Shown here one piece after another: positions 44,491 through 56,060 of a stretch of 64,000 nt of DNA. Below the pieces are notes generated by a model. That model made no database searches, was not told the origin of the DNA, and was given only the letters and a program-made list of their open reading frames with translations. The stretch's first letter is position 1. The number at the start of each line of letters is the position of its first letter. The translations under genes were made by a program, and so were the position numbers. Source of the stretch: Neoceratodus forsteri (lineage: Eukaryota > Chordata > Ceratodontiformes > Ceratodontidae); NCBI GenBank assembly GCA_016271365.2, contig CM057450.1, positions 1,805,755,967 through 1,805,819,966 of the forward strand, read 5' to 3'.

Positions 44491-45925
44491 AGTTTTAATA
44501 TTTGTTTCCCTTGTTTTTTTCTTTCATGCTCACAGTGGCAGTGAGAATATGCAAATCGTCCCGCAAGGGGATTTTATGGTTGCTATGAAAAATCACCTTT
44601 CAGGCAAGATTTGAAAATGTTCTTTAGTCTTCGATCAGTGTTTCACACTTAGCACTCGTGGTTCCACATTAATAAGTTACTGAGAAACAGTTCTCACACC
44701 TGATTACCACTCCTGTCACAGGCAATGAGGAAGCCTGCAGCTTTTTCCTAAACACAATAAGGTAATGCAGTACAACCTTTCCACATGAGGTACTAAAGTA
44801 CGAGGGAAGTTTGGGATAGCCACCACTGTGTGTCTGTTTTGTCTTACTTTCTCCTTACTAGAAATAAAATGAAAGTGATGCAGTTTGAACTGACACTGTC
44901 GTTCATGGGCCGTAATCCATGTTTTTGGCGTGCATTATGCTGTTCATTGGTGCCATCAGCCCCAAGAGTCCTGATTCCTGCAGAGTCCTAGCACCCTCGA
45001 CCCTAAGACCAAAGAGCAGGGCTCTATGGAGGAGGTACTCAAGACAAGAAGATCTATAATTGTTGATGAGTGACTTTTCTTTCTTTGGACATATCTAAAT
45101 TTCTTGCCTAAGGTTGTCTTAGAGTTCCATGTTAATCAATCAATTTCTTCACAATAGTTGTTTCCCTGACCCCACACTAGCAAGAGTGGAGCAGCCCTTA
45201 GCCACCTGGGCCTGAAAAGAGCTGAGTTGTCAGCTGAATAGGACAGAGACCATTAGGGGCTCAACCGAACAGTTCATCACATAAATAGGTGTTTCCTTAG
45301 GCCTCCCTGTTGTACTAAGGAATTCTGTATTAACATTTTTCATCCTTCCCTCATGCTCAATTCCTGAAGGACTGCACACTTTTCTACCCAAGATGTAGCC
45401 ACATCATCATGTTTCTATTTTTTTTCCCCAATTCTTTTTCTGGCCTTCCGGCCAGGGTGGGGATACACCCCATATTAGCCCAGGTCTCTTCAAACCCCCC
45501 TCCACCCCAGCACTTCCCTCACAGCTGCCCAGTTCAGGAGGACCTTGACTTGCCTCTAATGGAGGGGCTACCTGGAGGGAGAGACCAACATCACCCTATA
45601 GACCCCAGCTGAGACTTACGCTGTAGGATCGTTTCTAGGGGAGGTAGCCTGTGGATCCCAGCTTCATGCTACTGCATGTTCCAGAGGGTTTTTCTTTGTG
45701 AGTGTTCCCCAAGACTCTGGCCATGCAGTGATGTGAGAGGCATGTCATGCATGCTCCTGTCCGTCAAGTCCCCTAACCCATATGTGCAGGAGGTGTCAGG
45801 CGCACCAACTCCTAGCCATCGCCAGGAGTTGTACTGTTGCTGACTGACTCATCCCACTCATCCGCCCTGGAGGAGAAGAGCAGTCCATCAGATACTCATC
45901 TCCCCCCCCCGCTGACGCTGCAGGC
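44491..45925. other. Intergenic DNA, no gene seen
   Basis: Mixed sequence with short frames. Bases 45007-45034 match the window start (6-33). No domain or element boundary is clear. Confidence 0.4.
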
Positions 45926-46134
45926 GTGTTCCTGAACCTAGGTTATCAGCGCTACAGGTGGGGACACTACTGCTTGCACCAGTGGATCGGCACCAGCTTC
46001 GAGGTCCGTTCTCTTGAAGAAATATGCAAGGCTGGCGCCTGGGCATCTAGCAACAATTTCAGATCACACTTCAGTCATGCCCTACAATCCTGTATGGATG
46101 TACACTTTGGATCTGCTCTGCTGAAGAGCTGAGT
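45926..46134 (+). pseudogene. Possible tyrosine recombinase C-terminal relic
   Basis: The frame ends SLEEICKAGAWASSNNFRSH FSHALQSCMDVHFGSALL. The pattern EEIC-x-A-x-x-W-x-S, a spaced F and H, and a final FG-x-A-L-L resembles the ends of DIRS-type recombinases, for example ADICAAATWSSVHTFTTYYS in DIRS-B. The HxxR block is missing, so the call rests on one block and is weak. Confidence 0.35.
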
Positions 46135-46849
46135 CCCCAAATAGCCCCAGTACTTCCCTCTTCCCATGGTACTGCCCGTAGTCAATGAAATGTGAGTGAC
46201 TATCGATGAATACACATTATACGAAAAATCTGTAAGGAAGTCTCTTCTTAAAGTCATTCTTCTCCAAAGGCCCCCTTTGATTGGTATTGAGCTGGAGGCA
46301 CTAAGACTCAGCAGGAAGCAGAGTTTTGGGGGCTGGTGGCACTGATTGATGGCACTAACATAGGGCACCATGTGCACATCGTTACTGATTTATTTTTTGT
46401 TTTGGTAACCCAAGTGGGTACACTGCACTTGGTCCATTTTCAGACATGATCTGGGCCTAATAGCAGACAGATACTGAGTAAAGCATGACAAAGTGCAGTT
46501 TTAGAGTATTAGGTTACATATGTATCAGGACATCAGAATAGTGGAATTTAGTGAACATAACATACAGTATATAAAGCAGTTGCAAATATGTTGTACAAAC
46601 AGGAGCTTTTTAGTTCTTACTTAAAAGCAGTATGGCTAGGAGCTATAATCAGGAGGCGGTTATTCCAGTTATAGGAGCACAGGCAGAAAATACGTTTTCT
46701 TTAGCTTTCTGTAGCTGGGAGGGTGTGTGTTGTAGAACAGATTTTGTTTAAATTGAAAACAGAATGAATGGGGTTTGGGTGGTTTTGGGGGCACTCTGAC
46801 TGTATTCTGAAACACTTCTGTTTGAATTCATCTGGCAGATTCAGCAGCT
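46135..46849. other. Intergenic DNA, no gene seen
   Basis: I see no ORF, tail or inverted repeat here. DIRS-B begins near 46850 without its expected left terminal repeat. Confidence 0.4.
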
Positions 46850-46873
46850 CCTTCACGGCTGGCCGGCCTTACT

Positions 46874-48657
46874 GTGGAGGTCCCTCTACCTTCCAGTAGG
46901 ACACTGGCACCTCCCCCAATGCCAGTGATCCCGACGACAGTCCCTTTTCCGGGACCGGCCGACAGGCCTTTACCTCTGGCCCCGATGCCGGACCAAACCC
47001 CAACGCCAGAGCTCCCTTGTCTGGTCCCGACGCCAGCCGCTCCAACGCTGGACCCTCTTCTGGTCCCAGATCAGATTATGCCGGTACCGACGTTGGTTCC
47101 TTTGACGTGGGCTGTCCCGACGCCAGACCCTCCTCCTATTTATACTACGGCGGGTCCAACATGGATTCCCCCGATGCCTGACCCATCAGAAATACATTCC
47201 AGGCCTTGAACTATCTCCCATTACCCCTTTGAGTGTCCTGGGGGCCCCTACCGGGGGGTTCCACTCCTGATTGGAGCCATTCTGGGCAGTTCCACCATGG
47301 TTACAACCCATATTCCCCTTATATGGGTTTTCAGGGTATTATCCTCTGGTTGCCCTCCTCCTCCCCACCCACCCTCCTCCGATGGTTCCGGATTTCAAGA
47401 CCTTAATTCAGTCTTTGTGGCAGGGGGCCAGATCTGAGCTGGTCACAGATTTGGAAGCCAGACTTCCGCAACCGCAGCTTCCTAGATCCCCCTTTCCTGA
47501 GCAGTTTGATTTCTACCATCCACATCTTGGGGAAGACTCAATAGGATGTCACCCTCTGGGATTTTCATTGTCACCCTGTTGAGGAGGCGGAAGACAGTTC
47601 CGACAGGAGGGAGGACTATGAGGAAGAGGAACCTGCGGAGGACCCTGAGGATACGAAGGGAAGGACCTCACCCAAATCCCCTCTGGAAGATCCTTCTTTT
47701 TCAGACCTCTTGAGGACCCTACGAGATCATTTTGACTGGGAGTCAGAGGATCAGGATCCCATACAGCAGAGACTCGCGGAACATCTCAATTTAGAGTCTC
47801 TGCCATCTATTCCTGTCCCCCCATGGATGGGTCTTCATCAAGACCTCACCACCACCGTCTGGCAGATGCCTCATTCAATCCAGGCTGTCCCCAAGAGGGC
47901 GGACAGGCTCTACTGGGCGCCTAAGGACACACCTTTTTTTGAAGGCTCATCCTAAGGCAGACTCTGCTGTCATCTCGGCTGCTCGTGACTGCTCTACAGC
48001 TCCCAAGCACATGAGCACAACTCCTCCTGACAAAGAGAGTCAAGGCTGATGGACCAGTTCAGGAAGAAGGTTTACTCTTCGTCCACGTGCGCTCTTCACT
48101 CCCTAAGTTACGTGGCCCATATGGTATCTCACCAGAAACAGATTATGGCCATGTTGGAGGCGAGGTTCCAGTCTATGGACCTGTCACCCCTTAAGGAGGA
48201 ACTTGCTAAGGATCTCCGCCTCTCCAAGATCTCCTGTAGGCATGCTCTTCATGCAACCTACGACTCTGTTGAGTCAGTGGCTTGTACCTCAGCAACTGCC
48301 GTTGCCCTTCGACGGCACTCCTGGCTCCGTCTCTCTGGACTTGCCAGTGAAGTCCAGTTGGCGATTCAGGATGCCCCCTTCAGGGGCTCAGTCCTTTTTG
48401 GAGGAGATACCAAAGACATCTTAATGGATTTACAGGACAAGGGAGTGGCCCTTAAATCTGTTAGGTCTATGTACCGATCGGGCACTCAACAGCAACAGCA
48501 GCAGCCCTTTCGGAGAAGGACCGGGAGGCAGCGGAAGAACGTTCATCAGGGATGCCAAGCTAAGCGTAAGGCCACGGGTACTGCTATCCCCTCTGCCCCC
48601 AAGAATCAGCGATGTTCGGGGGGGACCTCCCCCCCCAGGCATCCTGCCACTTCTTGA
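46874..48657 (+). pseudogene. DIRS-B Gag-like ORF1, broken
   Basis: The first part is very proline-rich (PTTVPFPGPADRPLPLAPMP). Later blocks include PWMGLHQDLTTTVWQMPHSI and the core (48049-48657) SSTCALHSLSYVAHMVSHQK, then ALRRHSWLRLSGLASEVQLA, with a glutamine run QQQQQQPFRRRTGRQRK. Frames change near 47250, 47580 and 47950. The core matches the DIRS-A Gag by eye. Confidence 0.72.
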
Positions 48658-48757
48658 CTCTCCGGCCCCACTGCTTCCTCAGTCTCTTGGCGGGGAGCAG
48701 GTGGGGGGGAAGGTTCGCTCTCCACGCTCAGGAGTGAAGGAAGGTCACTTCAGATAA

Positions 48758-50836
48758 ATGGGTCCTGCAACTAGTGTCCATCGGACACACCATCGAGTTC
48801 CTGGAGATTCCCCCCAACACTCCTCCGCGGAGGTCTTTGTACTCCCAGGAACAGGCCCTTCTCGTTCGCAAGGAGGTAAATGTGCTCTTGCTCAAAAGAG
48901 CAATCGAGCCAGTCCCCTTCGGGCAAAGGGGAGAGGGGTTTTATTCCCATTTCTTCCTGGTTCCAAAAAAGACTGGGGAATTCAGACTCGCTCTCGATTT
49001 GAGTCACCTCAACCAGTATGTCGAGTACAAGAAGTTCCGAATGCTGATGCTTCAGAGCCAACTCCCTCTCCTGTTAGAGAACCATTGGCTCTGTGCCCTG
49101 GATATGCAGGATGCCTACCTGCACATCCCTATCTTCAAACAACATGAAGTCTTGCTGTATTCTGACTATTGCAGTGATCTCCAACCTTTGAACTGCTCCG
49201 GAGAACAAAAAGTTAACTTTCCATGCAAGGCTTCAACCGAGCTTGAGCTCAGTGTTCCATTCCTTGCGTGGAAAGTTAACTCTTTGTTCGCTGGGGCAGT
49301 TCAGAGGTTGGAGATCACTGCAATAGTCAGAATACAGCAAGACTCCATTAGAAGAAACAACATTACTAAGGTGAGTAATTTTTTCTTCCCCAGCCACTGC
49401 TGCTTCCTGCATTTTTGTTTCCAAGGGGAGCATTTTCAGTTCTGAGCGCTCCCTTTTGCTCTGTGTTCAGCACCCTGGGTTTTTGCCAAGTGCCTGGCGG
49501 TGGTAGCTGCGTTCCTACGCTGCAGTGGTGTTGCAGTGTTCTCTTACCTGGATGACTGGCTGATCTCAGCCCCATCCAGGGAACTGTTAGTGGAAGCTTT
49601 GTCCCTTACACTGGACCTCTTCAATCGACTGGGGATAACGATCAATGTTCCCAAGTCATTTCTAGTACCATCCCAGAGACTGCTGTTTATTGGGGCAGTT
49701 CTGGATACAGTCCAGTGCAGAGCCTTCCTTTCTCCAGACAGGGTGGAGACCCCAATCAGTCAGGCTCGCAAGGTAGCATCTCTCAGGACCATTCCTGCCC
49801 AGGAGATCCTTCGACTCTTAGGACTGATGGCAGCCTCCATCACAACCGTTCCCGTAGCAAGGCTGCACATGCGTATCACGCCATGGTCGCTAAGGGTGCA
49901 GTGGGATCAGCTTCTAGACGACCTGGACCATCCAGTCTTGGTTTCCTCAGTGGTCCAAAGGGATTTACAGTGGTGGGAGAATCCCCACAATCTTTCCCTG
50001 GGACTTCCATTCCACAACCCTGCACCGGCAGCTACCCTCACCATGCATGCCTCGAACATGGGGTGGGGGGGGGGCCCATGTGGGGGATCATCAAGCTCAA
50101 GGCCTTTGGACAGGCTTGGAGGCTTCTCTCCACATCAAGGTTCTGGAGCTCAGAGCAGTCCTATATGCCCTTCAGGCTTTTCAGACCCTGCTCCCCAAGG
50201 GAACTCTGCTAATCCAAATGGACAACATTTCAGTAGTTTGGTACATCAACAAACAGGGAGGAACCCGTTCGTACCCTCTTTTCAGGGAAGCAACTCGGGT
50301 GTGGAACTGGGCAGTCCAGCACCACCTGGTCCTAGTGGCCGTGCACGTTCCAGGCATTCTAAACGTCTTGGCGGACAGTCTCAGCAGAACTCGAACCCTC
50401 GCCCACGAATGGGAATTACTTCAGGAAGTGGCAGACTCCATCCTTCCAAATTTTGGGGCGTCCGGAAATCGACCTCTTCACCTCCCAATCCAACGCAAAA
50501 CTGCCCAAGTTTTGCTGGCTCGTTCCAGAGCCACATGCTATTTGGAACAACGCATTGTCTCTGTCCTGGACAGGGAAATTCTTGTACGCTTTCTCTCCGT
50601 TTCTCATTCTACAGAGAGTTCTTCTAAAACTTCAGGCCGAAGGAGCAAGAATGATCCTCATTGCTCCCCTCTGGCTGAGACAAATTTGGTTCCCGCTGTT
50701 GCGGCAACTCTCCAGGGAACCACCAGTTCCTCTTCCACTGGCACACGACCTCCTGACCCAGGATCAGGGCAGGCTGGTACATCCGGGGCTCAGGACCCTG
50801 CATCTTTATACGTGGCTCCTTCAGACTTAGCGATTT
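48758..50836 (+). pseudogene. DIRS-B reverse transcriptase, RNase H and methyltransferase-like region
   Basis: Begins EQALLVRKEVNVLLLKRAIE and GFYSHFFLVPKKTGEFRLAL, then LCALDMQDAYLHIPI, where the hairpin enters at 49135. After the hairpin come CFQGEHFQF, one in-frame TGA at 49443-49445, and CLAVVAAFLRCSGVAVFSYL with YLDD at 49545-49556. RNase H follows (LRAVLYALQAFQTLLPKGTL, WYINKQGGTRSYPLF, ADSLSR). Then MGRPEIDLFTSQSNAKLPKF and ARMILIAPLWLRQIWFPLL make up the methyltransferase-like segment. Frames change near 50040 and 50450. Confidence 0.84.
49133..49387. mobile_element. 252-bp hairpin of DIRS-A-type ends (solo inverted-repeat element)
   Basis: The left end CTTCAAACAACATGAAGTCT and right end GGTGAGTAATTTTTTCTT match the DIRS-A termini. 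Between them lie only two facing terminal repeats, meeting near GAGCTTGAGCTC (about 49242-49253). CTT flanks both sides (49133-49135 and 49385-49387). Deleting the element with one CTT rejoins the RT codons HIPIF and PSHCC in frame. It is 252 bases long and contains no stop in the host frame. Probably a non-autonomous DIRS derivative moved by a DIRS-A recombinase. Confidence 0.82.
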
Positions 50837-50837
50837 C

Positions 50838-51862
50838 TTGCTTTGGGTCTCCTCTAGAGTGGCTCAGGTCTTCTTTGAGGCCAGGATACCATCCACCCGT
50901 TCCACTTATGCTATGAAGTGGAAGCGGTTTTCCATCTGGGCATCTGCTCAGGGTTGGGACCCTTTCTCCTGTTCAGCCCCAAAGGTCATGGAATACCACC
51001 TTCATTTATCAGACTCTGGTCTGACTTTTAATCTTCCTTGAAGGTCCATATCTCAGCCATTTCTGCATACCATGAGCTAGTGGATGGTAAGCCTGTGGCT
51101 CAGTTGGAGGTCTCAAAGACCTTTCTGAAAGGCATCCTTCATCTGAAACCCCCCATTCGCAGCCCAAATCCATTTTGGGATTTGAACTTCATCCTGGAAA
51201 AGCTCACACTCCCTCCTTTCCAACTGGCTATGAGCTGTGATTTGTGCTTCCTTTCTTGAAAGGCACTTTTTCTGGTGGCTAACACCACAGCCCAAAGGAT
51301 TTCGGAGCTTCACGCTCTAGTCTGCAAGGAGCCCTACTTGATTTTCCATAGGGACTGGGCAGTCCTTAGGACGCACCTGAGATTCCTTCCCAAGGTGGTG
51401 TCGGAATCCGCACTGAACCAATCAGTAGAGCTTCCAGTTTACTATCCGTCCCCTTCCAACAAGGGTGAGGCAGTCCTTCACACGATGTATGTCCATCAGA
51501 TCCTCCAGTGCTACACTCTCCGTACTAAAGAGCTCCACTCTTGTGATCAGCTGTTCATCTCTTTTGGTCCTAGGACTAGGGGCAAACCAGTTTCTAAGCA
51601 GGGCCTTTCCAAATGGTTGGGCAATTGCATACGGTACTGTTACCAAAAGTATGACAAACCTCTTCTGAGTTCCCTAAGAGGTCATTCTACTAGGGGCATG
51701 GCTGCCTCTGTGTCCTTCCTTCAGAATGTTTCTGCAGCGGACATTTGTGCTGCCGCTACTTGGAGTTCTGTCCACACCTTTACCACATACTACAGTCTGG
51801 ACATTGCTTTTAGATGGAGGGCTGGCTTTGGATTAGCCATCCCGCAAGGCCTTTTGTCCTAA
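50838..51862 (+). pseudogene. DIRS-B tyrosine recombinase, nearly intact
   Basis: N-terminal core-binding part: RIPSTRSTYAMKWKRFSIWA, then after a frame change near 51035 SAISAYHELVDGKPVAQLEV. The catalytic part has the first Arg region (LFLVANTTAQRISEL), GKPVSKQGLSKWLGNCIRYC, and HSTRG (HxxR, 51683-51694). It ends DICAAATWSSVHTFTTYYSL with the nucleophile Tyr. Stop at 51860. A TGA at about 51257 also interrupts. All catalytic residues I can place are present. Confidence 0.83.
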
Positions 51863-51965
51863 GCTGGGTCCATGTGGGACTTCAGTTGTTTCTGTTGGAG
51901 CTAGTTTCCATCTCCCTAGTTTCTCTCAGTCTCTTTCTGGAGGGACTGCTTGGGACTCTGTCCTA

Positions 51966-52070
51966 TATGTGATGACCTACTGAAGGAACCCTCTCGAAGT
52001 AAGATAGTACAGTTACATAGGAACTGACCATAACAGTAGATCTTCGAGAGAGGTTCCTTCAGTGGGTCAT
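51966..52070 (+). repeat. DIRS-B internal complementary region
   Basis: Its second half, AGTACAGTTACATAGGAACT through to TTCCTTCAGTGGGTCAT, is the inverse of the right terminal repeat. Its first half, TATGTGATGACCTACTGAAG then GAACCCTCTCGAAG, should mirror the lost left repeat. Confidence 0.82.
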
Positions 52071-52305
52071 ATTTTTCCCTCGCTCCTTCCCCTCATTTAC
52101 GTTTTATAGGGACTCCAATTCCTGTTCGCTCCTGCTGTATGGGTTCTTCCTGGCTCCAGTGGGACAACTAGAGGGCGGTTGTGGGGACCGCCCACTTTAT
52201 ACAGTCACGCTGACATCAGTCACATGTCACCGGGTGGGCAGTCCCCCGTCAGGTATTGCTAGAAAAGTCTGCGGTGCGGCCCGACGCCAGGTGGCGCCAG
52301 TCCTT

Positions 52306-52377
52306 TATGTGATGACCTACTGAAGGAACCTCTCTCGAAGATCTACTGTTACGGTAAGTTCCTACGTAACTGTACTT
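52306..52377 (-). repeat. DIRS-B right terminal repeat
   Basis: TATGTGATGACCTACTGAAG, then GAACCTCTCTCGAAGATC, ending GTTCCTACGTAACTGTACTT. It matches the inverse of 52005-52070, which fixes the element end near 52377. Confidence 0.82.
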
Positions 52378-52635
52378 TAAGGTGTCAATGAAATAACCCA
52401 GAGAATAGGAACATCTAGAGCTAGGTGACAGCCATTGCAAGGCAGAGTAAAGCAAGCAGTGGTGCAGTAGGCGAGGTGCTGATAGGGCAAATCTGCAAAT
52501 ATTGTTATAAACGACATCCCATTTGCGTTGGCTAATGGCATTTGCATGGGAAAGTAGAGGGAGAGCATAAAGTACAGTGGGGAGAAAGACTCCTTGAACT
52601 ACGAGATTCTAGCAGCTGGAGTTAATGAGTGACGC
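52378..52635. other. Short spacer, no gene seen
   Basis: I see nothing recognisable between the DIRS-B end and the start of the next LINE tail. Confidence 0.4.
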
Positions 52636-55600
52636 ACACAATATTTATTTATTAGATTTTGGTGACCAGGTAAGCCCACTGAGCCCCGGAGGTCCCTTTT
52701 TGAGGGGTAACCCGGGAATACATAACACAAGAGACAGAATACAGCATTAGTTCGGGATACAGGAGTCACAATAATACAGTTATGATGGCAGAGCAGATGC
52801 ATAGCACTACAAATGGAATAAATAGGTTGATCAACAGTGATAACATTGTGCGAATATTAGCAGTTTGACTTGGAGTTTAAGCAGTGGTGGAGGATAGAAC
52901 CTGGTTAGTAATTTAGCTCAGGGTTCCTATCAGGAACCAGTACAACGGCAGGAGCTGGTTACCGCTAGGTGGGCCTTAAGCCTAGTGTGGGAGTTTTTGA
53001 TAGTAAGGGCTTCCTGCACCCCAGGAGGGAGCTGGTTCCACAGTGTGGGAGCAGTGAGGGCAAATGACATACCCACCCACCTTGGTTCTGGCCCTGGGGA
53101 CATCTAGGAGAGTTCAGCCAGTTGTGCAGAGGTGTCTGTGATTGGCCTTTAGAGCAACAAGGCCAGAGAGGCTGGGGGGGTCGGGCTGACTAACTTGTAT
53201 GCTAGGCAGAACAGGGGGTACTGGAGGCGTGCATCTTGTGAGGGTCAGTTTAGGAAGGATAGGAAGTCGCAGTGGTCACAGTGAAGCTCCAATCTTGATA
53301 TTGACTAATTTGAACACCTCACTTATATTAGCAGAGAAGTTAAGTGCAGGATCAAGCATCACCCTCAGATATTTAAAGTAGACAGTAGAGGAGACTGTAG
53401 ACCCATCAAGGCAAAGCACTTGAAACCTCGGTGACGCAGTAGGGAGTTTCTTAGAGGATCCAAACAGCATGTCCTGGGTTTTCGGTAAATTGAGTAAGAG
53501 GGAGTTGGAGGAGAACCAGGATTGGAGTTCTTGGAACGCAGATGAAAGGTGATCATTGATGACACTAACTGAACTGGAGGCAGTGTAAAGGACCAAGTTG
53601 TCAGCATACATAATAGAGTGGCAGTGCGGATTAGAGGTTGGAATATCATTGACAAATACAGAGAAGAGCAAAAGCCCTAGAATGGAGTCCTGAGGGACTC
53701 CGCAGGAGATGGGGGAAGGAGATGAGAGAACCTTGCCAATGAGGACAGACTGTGACCTGTGGTCAAGGTAGTTGTGAATCTAGGCCACTGTGGATCTAGA
53801 GGCCCCAAGGGCATTTAGTTTATTCAGGGGCAGTGTGTGATTTACTAGATCGAATGCCTTGGTGAGGTCAATGAACACAGCACCAGTAAGGAAACCTTTG
53901 TCCATGTCAGATTTTACCTCACTGGTGAAAAGAGTAAGAGCAGTGGTGGTACTATGACCAGCCCTAAAACCATGCTGGACGGGGAACTGGAGGTTGAATT
54001 GGAGTAAGTGAGCAGATATCTGGTGGTGTATTAATTTCTCAAGTATCTTGCAGAGTATAGGCAGAAGTGCAATGGGATGGTAATTGGACAGTAATTTGAG
54101 GTCCCCTTTCTTGAAAACTGGAATAGTCTTAGCAGATTTCTATGCTGAAGGCACTGTAGAGGAGCAAATGGAAAGGCTAGAAAGACGAGACAGGAGTGGC
54201 AAGAAGTAGGACAGCTAGCCTAAGGATATAGGGTTCTAGCCCATCCAGCCCAGTACTGCCGTTCATAGGAATGGTGCTCAGAAGTTTTAGGACCTCAGGA
54301 TGGGTGACCGGGGAGAGAATCAAAGTAGGAGGTGCAACATGTGGAACCTGTGGAGACAGAAGAGATTGTGACCCATGGGATGTGAGAGGAGGGGTGATGG
54401 GAACCATCGTAAAAATCTCATTAAAGGCATCGGCAGTGGTGTTAGGATTGTTACAGAGCAAGTCATTAATTATTAAGTCATTGGGAATTTGCGACTTGAT
54501 GTTACCCATTATCCCTTTAATTTGGGACCAATAATTTTTGGTGTTAGTGGCTGAGGATTTGAGAAGCTTGCAGTAGTAGTTACTCTTGGCACATCTTGCG
54601 CAGGGAGTGGTAGGCATCCAGGTCAGCTTGGCAAGAGGAGGATTTTCATTTTGACCAAAGTTTGTCACAATATTTAAGCAGTTTCAGGAGTGGCCGCCTC
54701 AGCCACTTAGTCACTTTCCCCCTGATTCTTCGTGTTGAGATCGGGATGTGCTTGCTGTGCAAGGCTAGGAGGGTTACGTTGAAATAGTCAGTGGCAAGAT
54801 TGATGTCAGAGGTGGTAAAGATGGGAGACCAGTCAACATGGTTAAGATCATGAAGAAACATAGCCTGGGCAAACTTCAAGAAGTCAGAAAAAGAAAGTAC
54901 TCTGGGAAGATTTGAAGAAGTAAGGGTGCATCTAACACAAAAAACTGGGCATTGATCACTGATGGAGTCAGGAAGAACACCAGCAGAGGAGTAGAAGTCT
55001 TTCCGATTAGTGAGAATCCAGTCAATTAAAGTACAACTAGAGCCATTCTGTGAGATCCTAGTAGGAGACTCAATTAGTTGTAGAATGTTGGCCTTGCTGA
55101 TGGAGGAAATAAGGACAGAGGAGTCAGGACCCTGCCAGTCAAGGTTAAAATCACCCAGGCAGATAACCTCATTTTTCTTAGATACCTTGGGAATCAGCTC
55201 AGTGATCTCCTCTAACCCAGTTTTGCTGTTTCTGGGCAGCATATATATGCAGAAGATGCGCAAGTTTTTGGCACCACTAAAGAGTAGGATTGAGTGAAGA
55301 ACCTCACAGTTGTTGAGGGAGTGGGTGGGCACCAGAAAAACATTCAGGTGCGATTTATAGTATAAAGCAAGCCCTCGCCCCCCTCTTGGAAGAGGGTCGG
55401 TCAGCTCGGAGCAGGTTATACCCTGGAAGAGAGCAGCTTAGATCAGTAAAAGAGGGTTTCAACTAGGTTTCGGATAGGGCTAAGATGTCAGGGTTATTGG
55501 CATGCACCCAGGCCTCTAGCTCAGGGAGATTGTGCAAGAGACTGCGCATGTTTATGTGGGCCAAGGTTAGGCCCTGAGCCTGAGGGAAGAGATGGGCAGT

Positions 55601-56060
55601 GAAAGAGTAAGATAAAATTGGATTGGCTCCAGGGCCAGGGTTGGGTTCAATGTCATCAGCAAGGGAGAGGGATAGTATTGTGACCCACACCATGGCAAGC
55701 ATAATGGCTTGAGAAACAGTCCCCGGCGCAGTGATAGTCCTACGTAGAATGTGCCTTAGTAGTAGGCCAGTGTACTTGTAGCTAAGGAGCACTGTAGGAA
55801 ATGGTGTTGAAAAATCATCTGCCAATATGTTGGAGAATGTAAAGTTCCCCAAGGGGGCCTCAGCGTGGAGGGATGAGGTCCCAGCTACAAGTGCCAGTGC
55901 ATCCATGCAAAGTAAGGCCAGAAGCACAACAGAGAGAAAGGTAATAGCTTGCCTGGACAGCATAGTGCAGGATGGACAAGAACAATATTAGACAACCGGA
56001 GAAACGAATTGCAGTAGAGAAATCCGAATAAAGGAGAAAGGACTAGGTGGAGGGAAATAA
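52636..56060 (-). mobile_element. L2-like LINE (L2-A)
   Basis: About 3.4 kb on the minus strand. The 3-prime end is short A/T repeats, read on the minus strand as AATCTAATAAATAAATATTG. It encodes a hydrophobic leader, a 2A-like motif, an APE endonuclease and an RT. I cannot see a target duplication, so both limits are approximate. Confidence 0.75.
53276..55963 (-). pseudogene. L2-A ORF2 with leader, 2A-like motif, endonuclease and RT
   Basis: Starts at 55963 with a signal-peptide-like MLSRQAITFLSVVLLALLCM. A second hydrophobic stretch (IMLAMVWVTILSLSLA) runs into DIEPNPGP at 55654-55631, then LTLAHINMRSLLHN, the endonuclease start. The endonuclease continues in 55332-54646 (NEVICLGDFNLDWQG, SPTRISQNGSSCTLIDWIL). 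The RT has GSTGLDGLEPYILRLA (near 54250) and IMYADNLVLYTASSS, where the usual second catalytic Asp is Asn (YADN). Several frameshifts and a stop after ILALSET break it. Confidence 0.8.

Larger units (their letters stand above)
46850..52377 (+). mobile_element. DIRS-B retrotransposon, left end missing
   Basis: A second DIRS of a different subfamily. Gag-like, RT/RNase H, methyltransferase-like and recombinase regions are followed by an internal complementary region (51966-52070) and a right terminal repeat (52306-52377). The first half of the internal region predicts a left repeat starting near ATCTTACTTCGAGAGGG, which I cannot find before 46850, so the 5-prime end is lost. The RT carries a 252-bp hairpin insertion. 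At the protein level it is related to but distinct from DIRS-A. Confidence 0.88.
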
